Shown here: in pieces, positions 8,901-15,795 of the stretch
Layout: every line of letters begins with the position of its first letter
Position numbering within the stretch: position 1 is the stretch's first letter
Source: Terriglobales bacterium
Lineage (GTDB): Bacteria > Acidobacteriota > Terriglobia > Bryobacterales > Bryobacteraceae
Length of the DNA stretch: 43,542 nucleotides
Direction: 5' to 3'
Assembly (NCBI GenBank): GCA_027485675.1
Contig: JAIXQP010000032.1
Location: 1 to 43,542, forward strand
Notes under the pieces: generated by a model
What the model was told of the DNA's origin: nothing
Databases searched by the model: none
Seen by the model: only the letters and a program-made list of their open reading frames with translations
Translations under genes and position numbers: made by a program

Positions 8901-10070
8901 ATGCTGACAGGCTCGTTGCTCTCACTTTGGAGCGCATCAGCAGCGGAGTTCATCGGGCAGGTGCACGACCGAAGCGGAGGAACGGTCCCTGGCGCAAGTG
9001 TGGAGCTCCACCGTGGTCTGATCCAACTCCGCACGAGCAGTGATGGGAGCGGCGGCTTTCGATTCGCCGATGTCGTGGCCGGAACCTATCGCGTGGAGGT
9101 GCTCCGCAACGGATTTCAAGTCTTCTCGAAGAATGTTGAGATTCACGAGATCAACAATCAACCGCTACGAGTCGAATTGGCCGTGGCTGGCCTGATCGAA
9201 TCAGTAGTCGTGACCACGGAGGTGCATGGGTACCTCCCCGAAACCTCCACGATGGGTACGAAACTGGATCTTCCGTTGTTGGACACCCCGCAAGCCATTG
9301 GCGTCGTGAGCCGGGCGCTGATCGAAGATCGTGGCTTGTTGCGCTTGGCGGAGGCGGCCGATAAAGTGAGCAGCGTCCGGGCGAGTCCTGGATATGGCGG
9401 CCTCTCGTCAGGGAATTTCTTTATTCGCGGTTTTCGAAGCACTTTCAGGGGGGCAACTTGCGGGACGGGTTTCGAGACTGCACGTTCCTCTAGTCTCGCG
9501 ACGTACAGGGCATTGAGCGAATCGAGTTTCTGAAGGGTGCATCCTCGATTCTGTATCTGCAGTCTGAGGATGGCGGCATCACGAACACGGTGCTGAAGAG
9601 ACCGCAGCCACAGCGCTTCGTAACGGTAGGACTGCGAGCAGGCGGCTATGGTCTCTGGCGGCCTACTCTCGACCTGAACACGCCATTGAACCGCTCCGGC
9701 ACCTTGCTATTCCGATAGAACGGCGCTTATGAGAAGGCCGACAGCCATCGGAACTTCGTTTAAACCAAGGCCAGTACTTGTCCCCAGCGCTTATCTTTCG
9801 GATTCGTCCGCAGACACAGTTGCGGGTGCAAGCCAAGATGCAGCGCTATCGCGACCTGTTCGATACGGGCTATGTCCCCGAACCGGAGAGCCTAACGTTT
9901 CCCCGCTCCAACTACTACGGCGAACCCGCTTTCAACCACTCCACGACGCAGCAAGGTTCGATCAGCATTGAGTTCACCCATAGTTTCAGTGATCGCTGGA
10001 ACTATCGCGGCGCACTGAACGCGTTGCAATCAAAAGGTGCGATGCGCAATACGGCCTTGGATAGGTCAAG
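8901..10070 (+). pseudogene. TonB-dependent siderophore receptor, multiply disrupted
   Basis: Homology to FhuA/FpvA-type siderophore receptors with an added N-terminal regulatory domain runs through the region but changes frame. Frame one covers the signal peptide, the domain from about AEFIGQVHDRSGG, and the plug up to FFIRGFRST near 9445. A second frame continues with LRDGFRD, VQGIERIEFLKGASSILY and NTVLKRPQPQRF, and contains stops at 9491-9493, 9716-9718 and 9761-9763. A third frame from 9778 carries PQTQLRVQAKMQRYRDLFDTG and more barrel to about 10070, where homology ends next to the AbiEii gene. Intact homologues have 700-850 residues. It is a clear pseudogene, divergent from the ABC uptake operon. 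Confidence 0.85.
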
Positions 10071-10096
10071 TGCACCCTCTCCTGATCGAAAAGGCT

Positions 10097-10930
10097 TTAT
10101 CGCGACAACGCCTCGGCGATCCGCTGCAACACTGAGCGGAATCGTTCCTCAATTTGAGCCGCACGTGTTTCGGCCATACCCAGTTGGGTGGCCAATGCCT
10201 CCACTTCCGGTCGCCATTCCGCTGGCATATTGAACTCGGTCGGGAACATGTGTGTGGCGCGTGCAGCGAAAACACGCTGCGCTGCGTCCGCCGCGCGAAC
10301 GTAATCCAAGCCTTGCAGCATCTCTACCAGCAAGATGTCGAGAACATCGCGGGCTCGCCCCGCTGCGTTGGGTGAGGTGCAAGCGTGTATCTTCTGCGCC
10401 ACCTGCTCGGCCATACTGAGACAACGAACCGGCGAAGTTACGGGCAGCCCCAGTTCAGCGAGGCCGGCGACCTGGGGATCAATAAGGTCGATCACTTGCC
10501 CGCTGGCTGGTCCCAAATCGATCTCGATCGTTTGCCAGGCGCGGGTGCGATAAGCAACCGCGACGTTCACTCGCACGGTGTCCGCTTGCTCCATATCCCG
10601 GGTCTGGGCCTTGAGTCGAAAAGTGAATGCGTCGAATCCAAGGTCGAGGGCACGTTGGAATAAGTCCACTCGGCTTCCGCGTAGTCCTTCCAACCCGAGG
10701 TCAAGATCCTTGGTGGCTCTGGCTCGAGTTGCAAAGCGCAGCTCCAGGGCGACTCCGCCTTTGAGGAAGTACGAACCCAGAATCTGCTCTTGCATTGCCC
10801 GTTCGAGGACCCCGCAAAGCGCGAGAAAGGACACCCAGCGGCGCAGCCGTTCTTGATCAAGGCCGTGTTCGCGAGCAACTCGAGCGAGTCTCTTCTCCAG
10901 GCGTTCCACTGGTTGAGGTTTTGGCGTCAT
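10097..10930 (-). CDS. AbiEii-type nucleotidyltransferase toxin
   Basis: The 277-residue protein has the nucleotidyltransferase pattern of AbiEii toxins: FLKGGVALELRF with GG at 58-59, then TKDLDLGL with Asp75 and Asp77, and a later segment LSMAEQVAQKIHA followed by RARDVLDI. AbiEii proteins are the toxin half of type IV abortive-infection systems and act as NTP-transferring enzymes; a related mycobacterial enzyme modifies tRNA 3' ends. The ATG overlaps the AbiEi stop by 4 nt (ATGA), the usual order of antitoxin then toxin. The frame is intact. The cellular target is inference from the family. Confidence 0.9.
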   Translation of the reverse strand: MTPKPQPVERLEKRLARVAREHGLDQERLRRWVSFLALCGVLERAMQEQILGSYFLKGGVALELRFATRARATKDLDLGLEGLRGSRVDLFQRALDLGFDAFTFRLKAQTRDMEQADTVRVNVAVAYRTRAWQTIEIDLGPASGQVIDLIDPQVAGLAELGLPVTSPVRCLSMAEQVAQKIHACTSPNAAGRARDVLDILLVEMLQGLDYVRAADAAQRVFAARATHMFPTEFNMPAEWRPEVEALATQLGMAETRAAQIEERFRSVLQRIAEALSR

Positions 10931-11514
10931 GATGCCCGCAACCCTTCCACGTGACGTTTGAGCGCTCTTCGAATTCGCTGGGTTTCGGCGGCTGAGATGT
11001 AGCCTTCGCGCCTGGCATCGGTGATTGCTTGGCTGATGAGATCGAGCCGCCCGCCCGAGTGTAGGAGGTCAGTAATCGTTCTCGCTATGGATGTGACGGG
11101 TAGCCCTTCGATCAGGATGATTTCCTGACTGGCAAGGTTATCGTGGTGGACCACGACTGATTTTTGCGATTCCCGGCGAAGGCGTGCTGTCTTGGGTACC
11201 GTCACGTGAATGGCGGCCGGATTCGCGTCCGAGATACCGAAGATGGCAAGGGCTGTTTCATGAGACAACGCTACCGTCCGCGGTCCTCGATGGGCCTGCG
11301 CCCAAAGGATGGCCTCGCGATATTGCGAGAACCGATTAATGGGAACATACGGGATGCGGTAGACGCCTCTCGCAGTACGCTCGATCCGGCCGCGTTGTGC
11401 AAGTCTGGATAGAACGGAGTCAGTGAATCCCGACTCTCGGGCCTGCTCCGAGGTGAACAGTCCGTCGTGCTCCTCGGCAAGGGTGACCAATTCGTCAAAA
11501 CGAGTGAGCGGCAC
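10927..11514 (-). CDS. AbiEi-type antitoxin / transcriptional repressor
   Basis: This 195-residue protein has an N-terminal winged-helix region (about 1-60: LFTSEQARESGFTDSVLSRL, then RGRIERTARGVYRI), as in AbiEi antitoxins, and a C-terminal part with SHETALAIFGISDANP and VTSIARTITDLL typical of the family. In studied systems it represses its own promoter and neutralises AbiEii without stable contact. The start is GTG at 11514-11512, preceded by GGAG (11520-11517) at good spacing; the ATG a few bases upstream is in another frame. The promoter is just upstream (11521-11549), where self-repression would act. Confidence 0.9.
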   Translation of the reverse strand: MPLTRFDELVTLAEEHDGLFTSEQARESGFTDSVLSRLAQRGRIERTARGVYRIPYVPINRFSQYREAILWAQAHRGPRTVALSHETALAIFGISDANPAAIHVTVPKTARLRRESQKSVVVHHDNLASQEIILIEGLPVTSIARTITDLLHSGGRLDLISQAITDARREGYISAAETQRIRRALKRHVEGLRAS

Positions 11515-11520
11515 ATCTCC

Positions 11521-11549
11521 AGACTATCCGCGTGTGCTGGGATTGTCAA
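11521..11549 (-). promoter_or_regulatory. Promoter of the abiEi-abiEii operon
   Basis: On the minus strand, a perfect -35 TTGACA (11549-11544) and a -10-like TAGTCT (11526-11521) are 17 bases apart. The -10 ends 6 nt before the GTG start, with the GGAG ribosome site in between, so the leader would be extremely short. AbiEi autoregulation at this site is expected from the family but not shown. Confidence 0.6.
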
Positions 11550-11843
11550 TTTAGTTCTACTATGGAACGATTCTGACATTGAGATGAACACGCCGAGCAG
11601 GCGGCCGTGGAGAAAGGCTACTCAATCCAGAGCGGCTCCAGTCCAATAACCGCACAACACATTTGCGTGAACAGCCATCGCATGGATCGAACGAAAGAGC
11701 TCTGTATTGATACGGTTCTGATACGTTCTGCGATTTTTGGGTTTGCACTTCGGTGGAAGACTCACCCGAAGTGTAAGGAGATTAAGGCACTTATGAATCA
11801 GCCTGATTTTGGCTGATCCCAGATCCCCTGCTACAAAAGCAGA
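11550..11843. other. Gene-free stretch between abiE and tRNA-Val
   Basis: I find no supportable gene. Short frames on both strands have unremarkable sequence. A small inverted repeat with arms at 11796-11802 and 11810-11816 (ATCAGCC/GGCTGAT, 7-nt loop) precedes the stronger hairpin at 11844-11870. No integrase gene and no second copy of the tRNA 3' end was seen here. Confidence 0.5.
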
Positions 11844-11870
11844 TGCTCCACAAATCACCTTTGTGGAGCA
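11844..11870 (-). terminator. Hairpin downstream of tRNA-Val
   Basis: A perfect 11-bp inverted repeat (TGCTCCACAAA / TTTGTGGAGCA) with a 5-nt loop lies 20 bp beyond the tRNA 3' end. On the minus strand it is followed shortly by TCTGCTTTTG, a weak U-rich tract. Position and symmetry fit an intrinsic terminator for the tRNA, although the T tract is poor. Confidence 0.5.
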
Positions 11871-11890
11871 CCGTAAACTACTGATTTTAA

Positions 11891-11967
11891 TGGTGGGCGC
11901 GCAGGGACTCGAACCCCGGACCTCCTGCGTGTGAAGCAGGCGCTCTAACCAGCTGAGCTACGCGCCC
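11891..11967 (-). tRNA. tRNA-Val (anticodon CAC)
   Basis: On the minus strand the 77-nt sequence folds as a standard cloverleaf: acceptor GGGCGCG/CGCGCCC, D-arm with AGCTCAGCTGGTTAGAGC, anticodon stem CCTGC/GCAGG around loop TTCACAC, T-arm with GTTCGAGTC, then ACCA. The CAC anticodon reads GUG (valine), and CCA is encoded (11893-11891). The 3' end faces the TA and uptake region to the left, while composition changes to the C-skewed core on the right, so it could be the edge of an inserted island. Confidence 0.95.
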
Positions 11968-12021
11968 TCGAATCCGTAGGATACCACAAAGCCAATTCGC
12001 TCCGCATGGTACCCTGACCCG

Positions 12022-14358
12022 ATGGACGCTCTCGCCGCTCTGGTTGCGATCCTGGCCCTCGCCGTCGCCTGGGCATCGCGCGCCCGCGCCCTCTCCCTCG
12101 AACGCCACAACGCCTCGCTCGAACAGCGCCTTCGCGATCTCACCACGCGCCTCTACGCCATCGAAAACTACCTCGCACCGCCACCACCCCCGCCGCCACC
12201 GGCCCCAGTCCCCACCTCCGAACCGGTCCCCACCCCCGAACCAGCCCCCCAACCCGTCGAACCACCCGCTGCCTACCCCAGCCCCGCTCCCGCCACCCCC
12301 GACCTCGAAGCCCTCATCGGCGGCAACTGGCTCAGCAAACTCGGCGTCTTCATCCTCCTCATCGGACTCGCCCTCTTCCTCGGCTTCTCACTCACCGCCA
12401 TGGGCCCCGCCGGCCGCATCGCCGTCGGCCTCGCCACCGGCCTCGCCCTCCTCGGCGCCGGCATCCCCGCCGAACGCAAACCCGACTACAAAGTCTTCGG
12501 CGGAGCCCTCATCGGCGGCGGCTGGGCCGCCCTCTATTTCACCGTCTACGCCGCCCACGCCCTCCCCGCCGCCCGACTGATCGAGTCTCCCTTCCTCGGC
12601 TTCTCCCTCGTCCTCGCCGTCGCCGTCGGCATGGTCGCCCACTCCCTCCGCTACGAATCACAGACCATCACGGGTCTCGCCTTCGCCGCCGCCTTCCTCG
12701 CCATCGCCATCTCCCCCCAAAACCAGTTCGCCCGCCTCTCCTCCGTACCGCTCCTGCTCACCCTCCTCGCCGTCGCGTGGCGCAAAAACTGGCAACCCCT
12801 CGCCGGCGCCGGCGCCTCCTACGCCTACTTCGCCTACGCCCTCAACCTCACCACCGGTGATGGCGATACCAACATCACCCGCTTCGGCGAACCAATCCTT
12901 TGGACCTACTGGCTCCTCCTCGAAGCCTTCGACCTCGCCAACCTCCGCCGCGCCCGCGCTTATTTTCCTGTCTTCCTCTTTAACGCCATCGGCTTCCTTC
13001 TCGCTTCCGTCACCACTTGGCCCCCGCGCGACTTCGGCCCCCCCGATCTTCTCCTCCTCTCCATCGCCGGAGCCTACTTCCTCTCCTCCCTCCTCCGCTT
13101 CGAACGCCGCCCCGATGGCGAATACGCCGACCGCTCGCTTCTCGGCGGTTTCCGCGCCGCCATCACCCTCTCGGCCATCTTCGCCGTCGGCGCGATCCTC
13201 CTCCGCTTCCCCGAACTCCAACAGATCTACGCGCTCGCCCTCCTCGCCCAGTTCGTCGCCGTCGCCGGATGGTGGTTCCGCAGCCCCTACCTCCGCTGGC
13301 TCGGCGCCTCTCTCTTTTTGCTCCCCCTCGCGCGCATCACCATCCACGCGCTCGACCGCCACGAGCACTTCGAGTACCTCGGCCGTCAGTGGAACGACTG
13401 GGCTCCCGCCGCGGCCCTACTCCTCGTCCTTCTTTACGCCAACCGCCTGCTTTTTCAAGGCGGCCGGCCCTACACCTTCGCCGGCTCCCTCGTCCTCGCC
13501 ATCCTCATCGGCGCCGAAGCCACTACGACGGTACGCCCCCTCGTCTACACCCTCGCCGCTTCCCTGCTCTGGCTAGCCGCCCGTCGCGGCGACGCGAGCG
13601 ACCTCCGGCTGCAAGCCGCTCTCCAAGCCGCCCTGAGTCTCATCAGCCTGTTCGGCCACAAGCCCACCAGCCAACCCCTGCTCACCCTCGGCCTGCCCGC
13701 GGCGCTCTATCTCGCCGCGGCCCTGCGCTTCGCCGGAACCGAAGTCTCCCGCTTCGCCATGCACGCCGCCAGCAGCGTTTTCTGCGGAGCTTTAATCACG
13801 GTCATCGTTCCCGAGCCGTACCGCGCTCTCGTCTCTGCGCTCGCGGCCCTCGCCCTCTGGATCCATGGCCTGCGGACCAACTCTTGGGGCGCCTACGCAG
13901 CCTCCCCCGTCCTCGGCTTCGCCGCCTTTGCCAACTGGATCGACGTCAGCAAAGGATGGCTGCGCCTGCCCGCATTGCTCCCCTTCTTCGGCATGCTCTA
14001 CGCCCCGCCCAAGTCCGGCGCTCGCCCCGAACTCGCCCTTCGCCTGCTCCACGGCGTCACCGGCATCTTCCTGCTCTACGCCCACCTCACCGACATCACG
14101 GCAAAAGGATCCCTCACCCTTGCCTACGCCGCCGCGGCCGCCGCCATCCTCGTCGCCGGCTTCCTGCTCCGCGACCGGTTCAGCCGGCTGGCCGCCCTCG
14201 TCCTCTTTCTTTTCTGCCTCGCGAAGCTCTTCTTCTACGACTTCCGCGAGCTCGATACCCTCAGCCGCATCCTATCGTTCATTGGGCTCGGCCTGCTGCT
14301 CATCAGCGCCTCCTGGGCCTACTCCCGCTTCAAGGATCAGATCCGCCGCTATCTCTAA
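12022..14358 (+). CDS. DUF2339-family multi-spanning membrane protein
   Basis: This 778-residue protein has a short N-terminal hydrophobic segment, a coiled-coil-like stretch (about 20-50), a Pro-rich linker (about 52-95 with PPPPPPPP), then many transmembrane segments from about 110 to the end. The linker followed by IGGNWLSKLGVFILLIGLAL is the recognisable entry to DUF2339 proteins, and the length is typical. The function of the family is unknown; it is presumed to be an inner-membrane protein. It starts 54 bp from tRNA-Val and is divergent from it. Its stop overlaps the end of the convergent small gene at 14355 by 4 nt. Codons end almost uniformly in C. Confidence 0.85.
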   Translation: MDALAALVAILALAVAWASRARALSLERHNASLEQRLRDLTTRLYAIENYLAPPPPPPPPAPVPTSEPVPTPEPAPQPVEPPAAYPSPAPATPDLEALIGGNWLSKLGVFILLIGLALFLGFSLTAMGPAGRIAVGLATGLALLGAGIPAERKPDYKVFGGALIGGGWAALYFTVYAAHALPAARLIESPFLGFSLVLAVAVGMVAHSLRYESQTITGLAFAAAFLAIAISPQNQFARLSSVPLLLTLLAVAWRKNWQPLAGAGASYAYFAYALNLTTGDGDTNITRFGEPILWTYWLLLEAFDLANLRRARAYFPVFLFNAIGFLLASVTTWPPRDFGPPDLLLLSIAGAYFLSSLLRFERRPDGEYADRSLLGGFRAAITLSAIFAVGAILLRFPELQQIYALALLAQFVAVAGWWFRSPYLRWLGASLFLLPLARITIHALDRHEHFEYLGRQWNDWAPAAALLLVLLYANRLLFQGGRPYTFAGSLVLAILIGAEATTTVRPLVYTLAASLLWLAARRGDASDLRLQAALQAALSLISLFGHKPTSQPLLTLGLPAALYLAAALRFAGTEVSRFAMHAASSVFCGALITVIVPEPYRALVSALAALALWIHGLRTNSWGAYAASPVLGFAAFANWIDVSKGWLRLPALLPFFGMLYAPPKSGARPELALRLLHGVTGIFLLYAHLTDITAKGSLTLAYAAAAAAILVAGFLLRDRFSRLAALVLFLFCLAKLFFYDFRELDTLSRILSFIGLGLLLISASWAYSRFKDQIRRYL

Positions 14359-14567
14359 TCAGCGTCCTGCCGCGCCGCCAGCATCAACGAGAGTCCCAGC
14401 GCGCACAGGATGCCCCCGGCCAACGGCTTCACCGGTGACAGTTCGCTTCCGTACGCCGACGCGTACGACAACCCTTGCATCGCCAGCAATCCCATCCCGG
14501 CAATCATTAAAGCCAATCCGACTCCGAAACTCGATCGCATAACCTCTCCGTAGGTGAGTCCCATCAC
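14355..14567 (-). CDS. Small two-helix membrane protein
   Basis: The 70-residue product has two hydrophobic segments (about 14-31 and 47-65) separated by SYASAYGSELSPVKP. I do not recognise a family. It is credible because its GTG start overlaps the ECF sigma stop (GTGA) on the same strand, so it is probably co-translated. An ECF-linked small membrane protein could act as a simple anti-sigma or accessory factor, but no anti-sigma motif is visible. The alternative is a chance frame in the tail of the operon. Confidence 0.5.
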   Translation of the reverse strand: MMGLTYGEVMRSSFGVGLALMIAGMGLLAMQGLSYASAYGSELSPVKPLAGGILCALGLSLMLAARQDAD

Positions 14568-15088
14568 GCAGCCTCCGGCATCACGTTCACCCGCAATCCC
14601 ATCGCCGCCCGCAGGCTCTGCTTGATCCGGAGCAGCCGGACCCGCACCGACACGGGGCTAATCCCCAGCCGCGGCGCAATCTCGTTGCTCGACCAGCCTT
14701 CGAGATAGTGCTGCTTCAACAGCTCCCGGTCCACCGGCGAGCAGAACGACAGAATCTCGCCCACCGCGCTCGCATCATAGTCCGGATCGATCACGGCCGA
14801 GTTCTCATTCAACTCCTCGGTCGCCTTCTTGCGCCGGTAGTCCACGCGCACAAGGTTCTTGGCAATCGTGTTCACCCACACGCCCACCGCGCCTTGGCTC
14901 TTGAGCTGCGCCCGGCATTCCCAGCCCCGCGCCCACGCCGCCTGCGCAATCTCTTCGGCCAGATCACTCCGCACGCCGGTCGACAGCAAAAACCGCACCG
15001 TGCGCGGATATCCCTGACGGTAAGCCTTCTCGTACTGCTGCTCCGTCAATACTTCAGCTGTTTGTTCAATGCCGTTTGCGGTAACCAT
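14564..15088 (-). CDS. ECF-family RNA polymerase sigma factor
   Basis: The 174-residue protein has a sigma region 2 (about 25-92: DLAEEIAQAAWARGWE, then GVWVNTIAKNLVRVDYRR) and a region 4 helix-turn-helix (about 115-160: LLKQHYLEGWSSNEIAPRLG, then SPVSVRVRLLRIKQSL). It directs RNA polymerase to alternative promoters. It follows the DHp-only gene by about 90 bp on the same strand, so it may belong to the kinase-regulator operon or have its own promoter in that gap. No classical anti-sigma gene is adjacent; the downstream 70-residue membrane protein is the only candidate partner. Confidence 0.88.
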   Translation of the reverse strand: MVTANGIEQTAEVLTEQQYEKAYRQGYPRTVRFLLSTGVRSDLAEEIAQAAWARGWECRAQLKSQGAVGVWVNTIAKNLVRVDYRRKKATEELNENSAVIDPDYDASAVGEILSFCSPVDRELLKQHYLEGWSSNEIAPRLGISPVSVRVRLLRIKQSLRAAMGLRVNVMPEAA

Positions 15089-15178
15089 GCACTACTTGCT
15101 TGCACGAACCGGGCCAAACCAATAACCAACCTGTTTTCAATACCATCACCACTACCGCCAGCAAAAACTGCTCAATCC

Positions 15179-15418
15179 TCAAACATCACTGTCGGGGCTC
15201 TGTACACTTCCCGTACGCTCCTGCGCCTCCGCCCGCACCCGCTTGAGCAAACCTTCCATCTCCTCGGCCGCCCGCCGGATATTCTTCACAAACCGCCGCT
15301 GCGTGTCCTGGTCGCAATCCTCCTCCAACATCTCCGCGTAACCCGCAATCGCACTCAGCGGCGTCCGCAGGTCGTGTACCATCTGGCCAATCAGCGCGTC
15401 CATCTCCGCGTGGGTCAT
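15179..15418 (-). CDS. Stand-alone DHp (HisKA-like) domain protein
   Basis: The 79-residue protein consists almost only of a histidine-kinase dimerisation/phosphoacceptor domain. IGQMVHDLRTPLSAIAGYAEML carries the H-box with His15 in the HDLRTPL context, followed by a second helix (FVKNIRRAAEEMEGLL). There is no ATP-binding domain, so it cannot phosphorylate itself; it could accept phosphate like an Hpt protein, bind a regulator, or be a decayed kinase. Its ATG overlaps the stop of the CheY-like gene (ATGA), which argues for retention as a working partner. The last dozen residues look disordered. Confidence 0.75.
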   Translation of the reverse strand: MTHAEMDALIGQMVHDLRTPLSAIAGYAEMLEEDCDQDTQRRFVKNIRRAAEEMEGLLKRVRAEAQERTGSVQSPDSDV

Positions 15419-15795
15419 ACCGGCCTCCCCGTCACCGTCCCAATCACTTCCAACAAGCGAGCGAAATCCACCGGCTTAGTTTCGAATGCGGTGCAGCCCG
15501 CCTCCATTGCGCGCCGCTGCTCGTCTCCGAAGGCGTGCGCCGTCAGCGCGATCACCGGAATCCCCGCCGTCCGCCCACTTTGCCGCAACAGCCGGGTCGC
15601 CTCCCAACCGTCCAATACCGGCAAACTCATATCCATCAGGATCACGTCCGGCTGCTGCTGCGCTGCCAGAATAATCGCCTGTTGGCCATCTTCGGCCAGC
15701 AGCACCGTCAGTCCCCGCTTCGTCAGCCGCCGCGAGAGCATGTCTCGATTCAACTCGTGGTCTTCCACCAAAAGTACCTTCAACGGTTCACTCAT
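15415..15795 (-). CDS. Single-domain response regulator (CheY/DivK-like)
   Basis: This 126-residue receiver has all key residues: the acidic pair in VLLVEDHELNRDML, phosphoacceptor Asp in VILMDMSLPVLDGW (about residue 54), the Thr in VIALTAHA and the Lys in FETKPVDF. There is no output domain, so it probably relays phosphate or controls a partner by contact. The start at 15795 (MSEPLKVLLVED) was chosen because its ATG overlaps the hybrid kinase stop; an upstream extension would only be a shadow of the kinase gene. It sits between the hybrid kinase and the DHp-only protein, consistent with a phosphorelay. Confidence 0.9.
   Translation of the reverse strand: MSEPLKVLLVEDHELNRDMLSRRLTKRGLTVLLAEDGQQAIILAAQQQPDVILMDMSLPVLDGWEATRLLRQSGRTAGIPVIALTAHAFGDEQRRAMEAGCTAFETKPVDFARLLEVIGTVTGRPV

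Noticed and set aside
13017-14438. 473-aa Arg/Pro-rich plus-strand frame inside the DUF2339 gene
   Set aside because: Frame-shifted shadow of the same C-rich gene, without any recognisable fold.
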